Below, piece by piece: positions 9,389-18,619 of a stretch of DNA of 56,017 nt. This DNA is from Candidatus Corynebacterium avicola (lineage in GTDB: Bacteria; Actinomycetota; Actinomycetes; Mycobacteriales; Mycobacteriaceae): assembly GCA_019114135.1 (NCBI GenBank), contig DXGC01000055.1, positions 1 to 56,017 on the forward strand. The letters are read 5' to 3'. The notes under the pieces were generated by a model, which ran no database searches, was not told where the DNA came from, and saw nothing but the letters and a program-made list of their open reading frames with translations. The position numbers were made by a program, and so were the translations under genes. How positions within the stretch are numbered: position 1 is the stretch's first letter; every line of letters begins with the position of its first letter.

Positions 9389-9967
9389 ATGAAAGCGTGG
9401 GCGAAGAAGAAGAGCCTGGTGCGGGGGATCCGTTTCCTCACCGAGCTGGAGCCGATGGAGCGCGAGATGCTCGGCGACAGTGCCTCGACCGTGGGGGAGC
9501 GGCTGATCGGACGTGCCCGGTCGGCGCCGAAGGACGAGCTGGCGGAGATGACCGGCCTGCCCTCCGGCCATTCCGACGCCCCCACCGACCCGGCCTTGGC
9601 GGCGCTGCTGCCCTCCTTCTTCCGTGACGGCGACGAGGAGGTCGAGGGCGAGTCCGGCGTGTCACGCCAGTTCAACGAGACCGACATCATCAAGGCCAAG
9701 CTGCTCAACCTGCGGCTGGTCGGTGACAAGTTGGGCCCGGACGGGTCCGTCCACGTCAACCTCACCGAGCGTGAGGTGCAGCCGTGGCTGGGCGCCATGG
9801 CCGACATCCGGACGTTCCACAACGCCGAGCTGGAGCGTTTCCGTGCCGAGCTCGGTGCGGAGTCCAAGGAGGTCGCTGCGGCGGAGAACTACCTGGAGTG
9901 GTTGGGATACCACCAGGACAGTCTGCTCACCGCCCTGATGGGGGAGCTCGATGTTCCCGAAGAGTGA
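9389..9967 (+). CDS. DUF2017 protein (Rv1332-like)
   Basis: Cytosolic alpha-helical protein of 192 aa of unknown function, matching DUF2017 by its gene position and sequence features: LVRGIRFLTELEPMEREML at the start and a C-terminal helix ending ENYLEWLGYHQDSLLTALM. It lies 16 bases after clpS and overlaps the next gene by 17 bases, as does Rv1332 in the homologous M. tuberculosis cluster. Its constant linkage to clpS suggests a role near protein turnover, which is inference only. Confidence 0.85.
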   Translation: MKAWAKKKSLVRGIRFLTELEPMEREMLGDSASTVGERLIGRARSAPKDELAEMTGLPSGHSDAPTDPALAALLPSFFRDGDEEVEGESGVSRQFNETDIIKAKLLNLRLVGDKLGPDGSVHVNLTEREVQPWLGAMADIRTFHNAELERFRAELGAESKEVAAAENYLEWLGYHQDSLLTALMGELDVPEE

Positions 9968-11108
9968 GCCAGGCCCGCACAACGGCCTGGCTGACGTGGC
10001 CGGAGTGTATCTCGGGCACGCCGAGGTCGACAGTTCCGGAGTCACCGTGGTGGCCTGCCCGGACGGTGCCGTCGGTGCGGTCGACGTACGCGGGGGCGGT
10101 CCCGGCACCCGGGAGACCGACCTGTTGAAACCGTCGAACTCCATGGAGTCGGTGCATGCCGTCGCCCTGTGCGGCGGATCAGCCTACGGCCTGGACGCCG
10201 CGGGTGGGGTGATGGCGGGCCTCGAGGCCCGCGGTATCGGTTTCCCGGTGTTCGGCGATGGTCCGGACGCTCCGGCAGGGCCGATCGTGCCGATCGTCCC
10301 GGCGGCGGTGATCTTCGACCTGCCGGTGGGGGAGGCGTCCTCGCGTCCGACCGCGGAGACGGGACGTGCCGCGCTGGACGCCGCCCTGGACAAACCACAG
10401 GACGCACCCGGTGCCCTGGGCAACGTCGGCGCCGGTCATGCCGCGGTCGCCGGCGCGGTCAAGGGTGGCTACGGCGAGGCCAGTTCGGTCATCGCCGGCG
10501 AACCGGGCAGCGTGCCCGGGGCCGGACGCACCGTGGCCGTGGGCCTGGCCGTCAACCCGGTGGGGTCGGTCGCCGACCCCTCCGACGGAACACTGTGGTC
10601 AGCCGAGACCGTGCAGCACGCCCCGGCCGACCTCGGTGAGGACGGCACACTTCCTGTACCCACCGACCAGGGCCTGGAAGCCTTCCTCGACCGCGGGATG
10701 GCCGGGATGAAGTTCCCCTCCGCTTCACCGGAGTCGGCATCCTCCTCGCCGCAGTCGCTGAACACGACCATCGGGGTCGTCGTCACCGACGCCCCGGTGA
10801 CCAAGGCACAGGCGGAACGCCTGGCCATGGCCGTGCACGATGGATTGTCCCGGGCGATCCGTCCGGCACACCTGCCGATGGACGGGGACACCGTCTTCGC
10901 CCTCGCCCCGTCCGGCGTCCGAACCGGACGGACCCAGGGCCAGTCAACTGACAACCATCCGGAGGCCGTCGACCAGATGGAACTCGCCGTGCTCAGCGCG
11001 GCGGTCGCCACCTGCGCCGAGCGCGCGGTCGTCCGGGCGGTCGTCAACGCCGACAGTGCCTTCGGCATCCCTGCCTGGGCAGAGATCATCACGGGAGGCA
11101 CACCATGA
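9951..11108 (+). CDS. P1 family (S58, DmpA/NylC-like) self-processing peptidase
   Basis: N-terminal nucleophile hydrolase of the S58 group, made as one chain and cleaved before the nucleophile. N-terminal part: NGLADVAGVYLGHAEVD, GGGPGTRETDLLKP and LCGGSAYGLDAA (oxyanion region). The processing site is in SLNTTIGVVVTDA (10757-10795), where cleavage between Asn and Thr would expose the Thr nucleophile, as in NylC. Length 385 aa is normal. Substrate unknown; relatives act on beta-amino or oligoamide bonds. Overlaps DUF2017 by 17 bases and the rhomboid gene by ATGA. Confidence 0.88.
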   Translation: MFPKSEPGPHNGLADVAGVYLGHAEVDSSGVTVVACPDGAVGAVDVRGGGPGTRETDLLKPSNSMESVHAVALCGGSAYGLDAAGGVMAGLEARGIGFPVFGDGPDAPAGPIVPIVPAAVIFDLPVGEASSRPTAETGRAALDAALDKPQDAPGALGNVGAGHAAVAGAVKGGYGEASSVIAGEPGSVPGAGRTVAVGLAVNPVGSVADPSDGTLWSAETVQHAPADLGEDGTLPVPTDQGLEAFLDRGMAGMKFPSASPESASSSPQSLNTTIGVVVTDAPVTKAQAERLAMAVHDGLSRAIRPAHLPMDGDTVFALAPSGVRTGRTQGQSTDNHPEAVDQMELAVLSAAVATCAERAVVRAVVNADSAFGIPAWAEIITGGTP

Positions 11109-11743
11109 TCACCAGCTCTTCTGGTTCCAGCGGCTCCAAGGGCAAGGAGGTCTCACGGTTCAAGGACCGTGGCCGGGTCAGTCAGGCGCTGATCATCACC
11201 GCGGGGTTCCTGGCGGTGATCTGGGTGATCCAGATCATCAACGCCCTGTCCGGCTACCGGTTGACCACGCTGGGCATCCACCCGCAGGACCTCTCCCGGA
11301 TCTGGGGCATCCTGCCTGCCCCGCTGATCCACGTGGACTTCGGGCACATCATCGCCAACACCCCGGCGGTGGCGGTGCTGCTCTTCCTGGTCGCCCTGTC
11401 GGGGCACAAGGCGGTGTGGGCGTCGTCGACGATGACGATGCTGGTCGCCGGTGCCGGTGTCTTCGCCTTCGGTGGTGAGAACACCGTGCACGTCGGTGCC
11501 TCCAGCCTGATCTACGGCTGGGCGGTGTTCCTGGCGATCAGGGGGTTCTTCACCCGCCGCATCCTGGAGATCCTGCTCGGTGTCGTGGTCGTCATCGTCT
11601 ACGCCGGGCTCTTCTGGGGCATCTTCCCGAACGAGCCCGGGGTGAGCTGGCAGGGTCACCTCTTCGGTGCGATCGGTGGCGGTCTCGCCGCCTGGGGATC
11701 GGGACGCGTGGTGCAGAAGGAGAAGACCCAGGGCAAAAGTTGA
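11105..11743 (+). CDS. Rhomboid-family intramembrane serine protease
   Basis: Membrane-embedded protease of 212 aa with about six helices. Catalytic residues are visible: oxyanion Asn85 in HIIANTP, nucleophile Ser133 in GASS (GxSx), and His185 in [12 protein letters not shown]. It corresponds to Rv1337. In M. tuberculosis mec-cysO-cysM (Rv1334-1336) sit between the P1 peptidase and this gene, but here the two overlap by four bases. The N-terminal 25 residues are Ser/Lys-rich and cytosolic. Confidence 0.92.
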   Translation: MITSSSGSSGSKGKEVSRFKDRGRVSQALIITAGFLAVIWVIQIINALSGYRLTTLGIHPQDLSRIWGILPAPLIHVDFGHIIANTPAVAVLLFLVALSGHKAVWASSTMTMLVAGAGVFAFGGENTVHVGASSLIYGWAVFLAIRGFFTRRILEILLGVVVVIVYAGLFWGIFPNEPGVSWQGHLFGAIGGGLAAWGSGRVVQKEKTQGKS

Positions 11744-11752
11744 CCGACGGAC

Positions 11753-11758
11753 TAAGCT
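11753..11758 (+). promoter_or_regulatory. -10 hexamer TAAGCT of murI, leaderless
   Basis: TAAGCT ends 8 nt before ATG 11767. The upstream TTG at 11740 would place the start ahead of this promoter and has no ribosome binding site. Confidence 0.5.
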
Positions 11759-11766
11759 TGTCGGTC

Positions 11767-12606
<840 letters not shown>

Positions 12607-12671
12607 TCACACTGCCCCACCAGCAGTGATGAAATCCATGGAGGAAGGTAACCCGAACCTGGGGAGGAACG

Positions 12672-12680
12672 TGAGACAAT
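12672..12680 (+). promoter_or_regulatory. Extended -10 of the metallo-hydrolase gene, leaderless
   Basis: TGA-GACAAT, 7 nt before ATG 12688; identical to the serB element in sequence and spacing. Confidence 0.5.
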
Positions 12681-12687
12681 GACCGGT

Positions 12688-13539
12688 ATGGACATGACCA
12701 TTCTGGGATGCTCCGGCAGTCTCGCCGCCCCCGACAACGCAGCCTCCGGCTACCTGTTGCGCATGGCGGACGGTCGCCAGATCCTCATGGACGTGGGGTC
12801 GGGCGTCCTCGCCCGGCTCGAGGAGCACGGCGAGCCCGGTGAGGTCGACGTCATCTTCTCCCACCTGCACCCCGACCACTGCTCCGACTTCGGCTCGCTG
12901 GTGGTCTGGCAGCGTTTCCACCCGACCTCCGCGGCAACCCAGCGCCACATCCTGCTGGGGCCGTCGATCTCCGCGGTGCACCTGGGACGTGCCAGCGCCG
13001 ACCACCCGGACGAGGTCGAGGACTACTCCGACATCCTGGAGTTCGGCACCTGGCAGGCCCCGGACCCCGTGGCCATGCCGGTCGATTTCTCCGAGGAGAC
13101 CCGCGGGACGGTCTACCCGGAGCACCGCATCGGTGAGACCAGGCTGTACGCCGCACCGGCGGTGCACCCCACCGAGTCCTACATGATCCGGGTGGAGACC
13201 CCGGACGAGGCGTCGCTGGTGTACTCCGGCGATACTGCGGCGACCGGCCACCTGGCCGCCCTCGCCACCGGGGCGGACGTCCTGTTGTGCGAGGCGACCT
13301 GGGGGGAGCGCGACGACGGAAACAACCCGCCGCAGATGCACCTCTCCGGTGAGGAGGCCGGACAGGCGGCCGCAGCGGCCGGGGTGGGACGCCTGATCCT
13401 CACTCACATCCCGCCGTGGGGGGATCCCGAGGGTGCGCTGCGCGGGGCACGGCGCTACTTCGACGGGCCGGTGGAACTCGCCCGGCCCGACATGGTCGTC
13501 TCTGTGGGCACTGCGGGCTCAGCGGCCTCCGTCGGTTAG
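12688..13539 (+). CDS. Metallo-beta-lactamase-fold hydrolase, Rv1339-like (candidate cAMP phosphodiesterase)
   Basis: Cytosolic zinc hydrolase of 283 aa. Metal motif [10 protein letters not shown] (HxHxDH) near residue 59, a further His in the AVHPTESY segment, Asp in YSGDTA, and His in ILTHIPPW. Sequence type and position between murI and rph match M. tuberculosis Rv1339, reported to be an atypical class II cAMP phosphodiesterase, so cAMP turnover is a reasonable guess here. Start: ATG 12688 is 7 nt after the -10; ATG 12679 lies on the hexamer and is less likely. Confidence 0.85.
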   Translation: MDMTILGCSGSLAAPDNAASGYLLRMADGRQILMDVGSGVLARLEEHGEPGEVDVIFSHLHPDHCSDFGSLVVWQRFHPTSAATQRHILLGPSISAVHLGRASADHPDEVEDYSDILEFGTWQAPDPVAMPVDFSEETRGTVYPEHRIGETRLYAAPAVHPTESYMIRVETPDEASLVYSGDTAATGHLAALATGADVLLCEATWGERDDGNNPPQMHLSGEEAGQAAAAAGVGRLILTHIPPWGDPEGALRGARRYFDGPVELARPDMVVSVGTAGSAASVG

Positions 13540-13556
13540 CGGTCCGCCCGGGGCGG

Positions 13557-13562
13557 TAGGCT
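13557..13562 (+). promoter_or_regulatory. -10 hexamer TAGGCT of rph
   Basis: TAGGCT ends 8 nt before ATG 13571; no ribosome binding site is seen. Confidence 0.6.
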
Positions 13563-13570
13563 GTGGTGCC

Positions 13571-14341
13571 ATGACTGCTTCTTTCGATCCTGAGTCCGTT
13601 GTCCGTGCCGACGGCCGCGCCGTCGACCAGCTCCGCGACGTCCGCATCACCCGCGGATTCACCAGCAACCCCGCCGGCTCCGTGCTCGTCGACTTCGGCA
13701 ACACCCGCGTGATGTGCACCGCGAGCGTCTCCGAGGGGGTGCCGCGGTTCAAGCGGGACTCCGGCGAAGGCTGGCTGACCGCCGAATACGCCATGCTGCC
13801 CTCCGCCACCGCCGAGCGCATGCCCCGTGAGGCGATGCGCGGCAAGGTCAAGGGCCGGACCCACGAGATCTCCCGCCTGGTCGGACGTTCCCTGCGCGCC
13901 GCGGTGGACCTGCGTGGCCTGGGCGAGAACACCGTGAACATCGACTGCGACGTCCTGCAGGCCGACGGCGGAACCCGCACCGCCTCGATCACCGGCGCCT
14001 ACGTGGCGCTGGCGGACGCCCTGGCCGTGCTCCAGTCCCGCGGCGTGGTGCCCGGCCAGCCGCTGCTTCCCCCGGTCGCCGCGGTGAGCGTCGGCATCAT
14101 CGACGGCGCCGCCTGCCTGGACCTGCCCTACGAGGAGGACAGCCGCGCCGAGGTCGACATGAACGTGGTCATGACCGAGGAAGGCAAGTTCGTCGAGATC
14201 CAGGGCACCGGCGAGGAAGCCGAGTTCAGCCGCGACGAGCTGAACACCATGCTTGATCTGGCCGAGGGCGGCCTGAAGGACATCATCGGCCTGCAGAAGA
14301 AGGCCCTGGACGCCGAGCTGGGCGAGTCGGTGTCGCTGTGA
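13571..14341 (+). CDS. rph: Ribonuclease PH
   Basis: Phosphate-dependent 3'-5' exoribonuclease that trims tRNA precursors; forms a hexamer. The 256-aa protein shows RADGR, the [20 protein letters not shown] strand region, [14 protein letters not shown] and the conserved [17 protein letters not shown] block. The GTG of rdgB overlaps its stop (GTGA). Pairing of rph with rdgB is widespread in actinobacteria. Confidence 0.97.
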   Translation: MTASFDPESVVRADGRAVDQLRDVRITRGFTSNPAGSVLVDFGNTRVMCTASVSEGVPRFKRDSGEGWLTAEYAMLPSATAERMPREAMRGKVKGRTHEISRLVGRSLRAAVDLRGLGENTVNIDCDVLQADGGTRTASITGAYVALADALAVLQSRGVVPGQPLLPPVAAVSVGIIDGAACLDLPYEEDSRAEVDMNVVMTEEGKFVEIQGTGEEAEFSRDELNTMLDLAEGGLKDIIGLQKKALDAELGESVSL

Positions 14342-14979
14342 CCGGCACCTTGCAGGTCCTGGTGGCCTCGCGTAACGCCAAGAAGCTCGCCGAACTCAAC
14401 CGGGTGCTGGACGCCGCAGGTGTCGAGGGCATCGAACTGCTCAGCCTGCGCGACGTCGCCGAGTACCCGGAGACCCCGGAGACGGGTGCGACCTTCGAGG
14501 ACAATGCGCTGATCAAGGCCCGGGACGGCGTCACCAATGCCGGGCTGCCGACCGTCGCCGACGACTCCGGCATCTGCGTCGACGCGCTCAACGGCATGCC
14601 CGGGGTGCTCTCGGCCCGCTGGTCCGGCGACCACGGCGACGATGAGGCGAACAACCGGTTGCTGCTGGCGCAGACCTCCGATGTGCCGGACGAGCGGCGC
14701 GGGGCGTCCTTCGTCTCCGCCTGCGCGCTGGCGGTGCCGCAGGAGTTGGCCTCTCGCCTGGGTGGACACACAGAGACAACGGTGCGCGGCACCTGGTCCG
14801 GTCAGCTGCTCCGCGCCCCGCAGGGGGAGAACGGTTTCGGCTACGACCCGCTGTTCGCCCCGTCCGAGGAGCCGGACAAATCCTCGGCGGAACTGACCCC
14901 GCAGCGTAAGGACGAACTGTCCCACCGTGGCCGCGCGTTGGCCCAGCTGGTCCCGCTGTTGGAGGCGCTGCGCGGGTAG
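14338..14979 (+). CDS. rdgB: XTP/dITP diphosphatase (non-canonical purine NTP pyrophosphatase)
   Basis: Cleans the nucleotide pool by hydrolysing XTP, ITP and dITP to monophosphates. Ham1/RdgB motifs: [13 protein letters not shown] (SxNxxK), [32 protein letters not shown], and GFGYDPLF with a C-terminal LSHRGRAL. 213 aa. The GTG start overlaps rph by four bases. Confidence 0.96.
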   Translation: MTGTLQVLVASRNAKKLAELNRVLDAAGVEGIELLSLRDVAEYPETPETGATFEDNALIKARDGVTNAGLPTVADDSGICVDALNGMPGVLSARWSGDHGDDEANNRLLLAQTSDVPDERRGASFVSACALAVPQELASRLGGHTETTVRGTWSGQLLRAPQGENGFGYDPLFAPSEEPDKSSAELTPQRKDELSHRGRALAQLVPLLEALRG

Positions 14980-15105
14980 AAGAGTCAATCTCGGTGGATT
15001 GGTCGGTACACGTCCGCTGACGGAGAAGTAGAGTGGTGGGCACCGTACATTCGCCCACTCGCGGCCACATTCCGTCGAGATTCCGTTGAAAGGATCAGTG
15101 ACACC

Positions 15106-16473
15106 GTGCCCCTGACCGCCCCTCCCGCCGACATTGTCTCTGACTCGGTACTCGACATGGAGTGGGTGACCGGCCTCTACAAGGACCTCCACCAGCACCC
15201 GGAGCTCTCCGGGGCGGAGGAGTGGACGGCGATCAGGATCGCATTGGAACTGCGGCGCTTCCCTGACTGGGAGGTCACCCCGAAGATCGGCGGGCACGGC
15301 GTCACCGCGGTGCTGCGCAACGGTGAGGGGCCCACCGTCCTCTTCCGCGCGGACTTCGACGGGCTGCCCGTCGCCGAGAACACGGGGGTGGACTACGCCT
15401 CCACCCATTCCCAGCTGGACTCCACCGGCCAGCGCGTGCCGACCATGCACGCCTGCGGGCACGACGCACACACCGCCAGCGCGTTGGGCGCCCTGTCGAT
15501 CATCGACGCGACCCGTGACCGGTGGCAGGGAACGGTGGTCTTCCTGTTCCAGCCGGCGGAGGAAGCGTCCATCGGTGCCCACGGCATGGTCACCGACGGG
15601 CTGCGGTCGATCATCCCGCGTCCGGACGTCTGCCTGGGCCAGCACGTGGTGCCCGGATTGGCCGGCCAGGTGCTCAGCGCGCCGGGGCCGGTGCTGACCA
15701 GCTCGACCACCCTGGAGATCACCCTGTTCGGCCGGGGCGCCCACGCCTCGATGCCGCACCGTGCGGTGGATCCCGTGGTGTTGGCGGCCTCGGTGGTGAT
15801 GAAGCTGCAGACAGTGGTCTCCCGTGAACTCACACCGGGGAAGTTCGCCGTGGTCACCGTGGCGTCGGTGGAGGCGGGCAAGGCCAACAACGTCATCCCG
15901 GACTCCGCCCGACTGACGTTGAGCTGCCGGTTCTACGAGGAGTCGATGCGCTCCCGGGCGCTCGACGCCATCAAACGCATCGTGCGTTCCGAGGCCGCCG
16001 CGGCCGGCTGTGAGCGTGAGCCGGAGTTCAAGTTCCTCGGACGGTTGGACGCCACGGACAACGACGAGAGCGTCTTCAGCGTGGTGCGTCCCCACTTCGA
16101 CTCCTACTTCGGCGAGGACTCGCTGGACATGGAGCCGTGGACGGCCTCGGAGGACTTCTCGGTGATCCCGCGGGCGTTCGGTGCGCCGTACCTGTTCTGG
16201 ACGGTGGGGATTACCCCGCGCAGGCAGTGGAACCGTGCCGAGAAGGCCGGACGACTCGACATCGACGTCCCGACCAACCACAACCCGGGTTTCCTCCCGG
16301 ATCTGTCGACCCTGCCGGTGACATCGAAGGCGGCCGCCGTCGCGGTGCTGGGGTGCCTGGGGCACCAGTGGCCGGACGCGCCGGAGACCTGGTCGACGGA
16401 CACCGGGGCTGCCAGCGGGGTGGACGCCGCGGCGGTGCGTCGGGCGAAAGTGGAGACCTCCCCGGCGAATTAG
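15106..16473 (+). CDS. M20-family amidohydrolase (AmiA/hippurate hydrolase-like)
   Basis: Zinc-dependent carboxypeptidase/amidohydrolase of 455 aa, cytosolic. Seen: HQHPELSGAE near the N-terminus, FRADFDGLPVAE, MHACGHDAHT near residue 114 (metal ligands), QPAEE (catalytic Glu) and the dimerisation domain with GRGAHASMPH. Close relatives hydrolyse N-acyl or indole-acetyl amino acids; the substrate here is unknown. GTG start with GAAAGGA 10 nt upstream. It sits between rdgB and the DUF3817 gene, positions that are adjacent in M. tuberculosis, so it is an insertion into the block. Confidence 0.9.
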   Translation: MPLTAPPADIVSDSVLDMEWVTGLYKDLHQHPELSGAEEWTAIRIALELRRFPDWEVTPKIGGHGVTAVLRNGEGPTVLFRADFDGLPVAENTGVDYASTHSQLDSTGQRVPTMHACGHDAHTASALGALSIIDATRDRWQGTVVFLFQPAEEASIGAHGMVTDGLRSIIPRPDVCLGQHVVPGLAGQVLSAPGPVLTSSTTLEITLFGRGAHASMPHRAVDPVVLAASVVMKLQTVVSRELTPGKFAVVTVASVEAGKANNVIPDSARLTLSCRFYEESMRSRALDAIKRIVRSEAAAAGCEREPEFKFLGRLDATDNDESVFSVVRPHFDSYFGEDSLDMEPWTASEDFSVIPRAFGAPYLFWTVGITPRRQWNRAEKAGRLDIDVPTNHNPGFLPDLSTLPVTSKAAAVAVLGCLGHQWPDAPETWSTDTGAASGVDAAAVRRAKVETSPAN

Positions 16474-16495
16474 CGCCGGGCCGTGTCAGCAGGTC

Positions 16496-16576
16496 CTACT
16501 TCAGCCACTCGGCGAGAGAGTCGGCCAGGGGAGTGGTGGGGCGGCCGATCAGTTCGGAGAGCGCACCCGGTGCCGG
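16496..16576 (-). pseudogene. C-terminal remnant of an NmrA-type NAD(P)-binding oxidoreductase
   Basis: On the minus strand, 26 sense codons end in ELIGRPTTPLADSLAEWLK and a TAG. This is the usual tail of NmrA/quinone-oxidoreductase-like short-chain proteins. An in-frame TAG lies directly upstream (16577-16579) and no further similarity extends, so only the tail has survived, probably from a deletion that accompanied the rearrangement around the M20 gene. Confidence 0.5.
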
Positions 16577-16602
16577 CTACACCCCGCCCGTCCCGGATTC
16601 CG

Positions 16603-16986
16603 CTAGTTCGCCGACGGCTGCAGGTTGAAAGTCTCGATGACCTCGTTGCGGCGGCGCTTCTCCAGCACGAAGGAAAGTACCGGAATTACGCCGGCGAGGA
16701 TGGTGGTGACCCATTTGGCCGGCTCCCACCGTGCCTTGACGCCGAGATCCAGGCACATGATGCAGTAGACGAGGAAGATCAGGCCGTGGGTCTGGCCCAC
16801 CACCGTGAACCAGCCGGGCACATCCCACTCCATGGCCGGGAAGACGATGTACTTCAGGATCATCTCCACGCACAGGAACAGCAGGAAGACACCGGTGACG
16901 TAGGCCAGGACCGAGTAGCGGGTCAGGGCGCCTTTCACGCGGCGGGCGCGGTCGTCGGAGACGGTTGCTACGGGGGTGTTGCTCAT
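16603..16986 (-). CDS. DUF3817 integral membrane protein (Rv1342c-like)
   Basis: 127-aa membrane protein of unknown function with three to four hydrophobic helices (SVLAYVTGVFLLFLCVEMIL, then GLIFLVYCIMCLDLG and WVTTILAGVIPVLSFVLEKR). The His after helix 2 (GQTHGLIF) is a family hallmark. It overlaps the preceding lprD-like gene by ATGA. The pair corresponds to Rv1342c-Rv1343c. Confidence 0.88.
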   Translation of the reverse strand: MSNTPVATVSDDRARRVKGALTRYSVLAYVTGVFLLFLCVEMILKYIVFPAMEWDVPGWFTVVGQTHGLIFLVYCIMCLDLGVKARWEPAKWVTTILAGVIPVLSFVLEKRRRNEVIETFNLQPSAN

Positions 16987-17537
16987 CGGGGGTCCGTTGT
17001 TCCTGTTCTGTCTGTGCTGTTTACGTTGTTGGCACTGTTGGCACTGCTGGCTTCCCGTGCCTGGCGTGAGGCCCGGCGCCGGTCGTCGACGAAAGCGGGG
17101 TTGGTGCCGGCGGTGGCGTCGACGGTGGAGCCGCTACCGCTACGTCGGTGGTTCACCTCGTCCATGACGTCCTGCGGGATCTCCCGCGGACTCTCGTCGA
17201 CACTGGTCTTGGTGACCGCGGGGGCCTCCTCACCGAGGGCCCGCTCACGCTCGTACTCCATGTACTTGCGGTAGGCGATGATGAAGAAGAGGCCGAAGGC
17301 GGGCCACTGCAGTGCGTAGCCGAGGTTCTGGTAGGAGCCGCCGCCGCTGCTCCACCGCTCCCACTGCCACCAGGCCAGGCAGATCGTCGCCACGACGGCG
17401 AGAGCCAGGAAGGTCAGCTGGATCACCCGGACGCGCGTGGAGAACGGGTTGACCTTCTTGCCGGTCGACTGGTTGCTCGCCGGTGTCGGCTGGGGCTGTG
17501 ACGCGGGCTGGGTGCCGCCGCTTTCTTCTTCGGGCAC
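16983..17537 (-). CDS. LprD-like membrane protein (Rv1343c homologue)
   Basis: 184-aa protein with two membrane helices. The core ICLAWWQWERW...YQNLGYALQWPAFG is shared with mycobacterial LprD. The N-terminal 45 residues are Gln/Pro/Ser-rich, and the C-terminal 90 are polar (Ser/Asn/Arg-rich), both likely cytosolic. Start: GTG 17537, because TACCCT stands 7 nt upstream; an ATG further upstream at 17612 would lie across the tRNA promoter. The function is unknown. It is the first gene of a two-gene operon with DUF3817. Confidence 0.8.
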   Translation of the reverse strand: MPEEESGGTQPASQPQPTPASNQSTGKKVNPFSTRVRVIQLTFLALAVVATICLAWWQWERWSSGGGSYQNLGYALQWPAFGLFFIIAYRKYMEYERERALGEEAPAVTKTSVDESPREIPQDVMDEVNHRRSGSGSTVDATAGTNPAFVDDRRRASRQAREASSANSANNVNSTDRTGTTDPR

Positions 17538-17544
17538 GTACTCA

Positions 17545-17550
17545 AGGGTA
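17545..17550 (-). promoter_or_regulatory. -10 hexamer TACCCT of the lprD-like gene
   Basis: On the minus strand TACCCT ends 7 nt before GTG 17537. It is divergent from the tRNA-Leu -10 (TACGAT, 17580-17585). Confidence 0.5.
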
Positions 17551-17579
17551 CCCCTGACGGTCTGAGGGTTCGAATCCGC

Positions 17580-17585
17580 TACGAT
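17580..17585 (+). promoter_or_regulatory. -10 hexamer TACGAT of tRNA-Leu
   Basis: TACGAT lies 27 nt before the tRNA 5' end; no clear -35 is seen. Confidence 0.45.
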
Positions 17586-17612
17586 GACTCTCGCACCTAC
17601 GCGTGGGTGCAT

Positions 17613-17694
17613 GCGCCCGTGGCGGAATTGGCAGACGCGCCAGGTTTAGGTCCTGGTGTCTTCGGACGTGGGAGTTCAAGTCTCCCCGGGCGCA
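17613..17694 (+). tRNA. tRNA-Leu, anticodon TAG
   Basis: Acceptor arms GCGCCCG (17613-17619) and CGGGCGC are fully complementary; anticodon stem CCAGG/CCTGG encloses loop TTTAGGT, giving TAG (reads CUA). There is a long variable arm (TGTCTTCGGACGT) and a T arm GGGAG/CTCCC with TTCAAGT. CCA is not encoded. The 3' end overlaps the antisense end of a GNAT gene by 19 nt. Confidence 0.97.
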
Positions 17695-18149
17695 CGGAGG
17701 CCCAGCCCGTAGTGGCGGCTGTGGGGGTCAACCTTGTAGTCGGCGAAGGGGCCGCGTTCCACGAAACCGTGGCGTTCGTAGAGCCTCCACGCGGAGGCGA
17801 AGAACTCGTCCGACCCCGTCTCCAGGTTGAGCTCCCGGAGGCCCTTCTCGTGTGCGGTGTCGATGATCCGCTGGAGGATCGCGGCGGCCACGCCCCGGCC
17901 CCGTGTTTCAGGGGCGGTCCGCATGGACTTCACTTCGCCGGTGTTGTCGTCGTGGATCTTCAGCGCACCGACCCCGAGCAGTTCACCGTCTTCACGGGCC
18001 GCCCAAAAAGACACGCTGGGTTGGTCGAGCTGGCCCACGTCAAAAGCGTGGCGGCTTTCTTCGGGAGCGGTATCGCTCATGTCTGCGAGGTGCTCGTCGA
18101 GCAGACGCATGGTGTCGGGACATCGCGGACTCTCGATGGCCAGGATCAT
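17676..18149 (-). CDS. GNAT-family N-acetyltransferase
   Basis: 157-aa cytosolic acetyl-CoA-dependent acyltransferase. The pyrophosphate-binding loop is RTAPETRGRGVAAAIL; ALKIHDDNTGEVKSM precedes it and YERHGFVERGPFADY ends the fold. The substrate is unknown. The last codons (GLGLRAPGET and stop) are read from the antisense of the tRNA-Leu 3' end, a 19-nt overlap. Start ATG 18149 has TAGACT 8 nt upstream. Confidence 0.9.
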   Translation of the reverse strand: MILAIESPRCPDTMRLLDEHLADMSDTAPEESRHAFDVGQLDQPSVSFWAAREDGELLGVGALKIHDDNTGEVKSMRTAPETRGRGVAAAILQRIIDTAHEKGLRELNLETGSDEFFASAWRLYERHGFVERGPFADYKVDPHSRHYGLGLRAPGET

Positions 18150-18157
18150 GCCGCCAC

Positions 18158-18163
18158 AGTCTA
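18158..18163 (-). promoter_or_regulatory. -10 hexamer TAGACT of the GNAT gene
   Basis: Minus-strand TAGACT, 8 nt before ATG 18149. Confidence 0.55.
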
Positions 18164-18213
18164 GTCGCGGTCTGACTTCGGCCGCCCCCGGAAAATGGTG
18201 GAAGAATCGAGGT

Positions 18214-18495
18214 ATGTCCGAACTGCTCTTCCTCCTCGTGGGTCTCCTTGTGGGCCTGGCCGCCGGTGGCGCGACAGGTGTGCTGTGGGCGTCCCGTCGC
18301 GCCGGACGGAGGCCGCTTCAGGGTGGTCAGTCAGTGGAACTGACCGCCCACGAACACCTCTGGGGTGACTGGGAACCTCACCAGGAGGCAGACGTGTGGG
18401 GGAGCCACCCGGAGCATCCGGTGGCCTTCGACGTCACCCAGAAGCGGACCTGCCAGACCTGCGGTTTCACAGAGTTCCACACTGAGCGGTACTAG
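18214..18495 (+). CDS. Small membrane protein with a C-terminal Cys-x-x-Cys motif
   Basis: 93 aa. One N-terminal hydrophobic helix (LLFLLVGLLVGLAAGGATGVLW), then an RR-rich junction that would be cytosolic, then a soluble tail with WGDWEPH and CQTCGF, ending FHTERY. The CxxC with nearby His suggests a small metal-binding knob, which is inference. I recognise no named family. GAGG lies close upstream of ATG 18214. The downstream gap 18496-18619 contains a tandem 9-mer (TACTAGCGC twice) and no gene. Confidence 0.7.
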   Translation: MSELLFLLVGLLVGLAAGGATGVLWASRRAGRRPLQGGQSVELTAHEHLWGDWEPHQEADVWGSHPEHPVAFDVTQKRTCQTCGFTEFHTERY

Positions 18496-18619
18496 CGCTA
18501 CTAGCGCTGCCAGCGTTTCTACGCAGATCATTCATAACGCCAACGTAACCTGAATCACATCTGTAGCTTTCATTGGGAAAGCACGATGGACCACGATGGA
18601 TGTTGACTCAGGAGACTTC

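Noticed and set aside
14128..16365. 745-codon open frame on the minus strand
   Set aside because: It runs antisense to rph, rdgB and the M20 gene, its composition is Arg/Gly/His-rich and no domain is recognisable; an effect of high GC.
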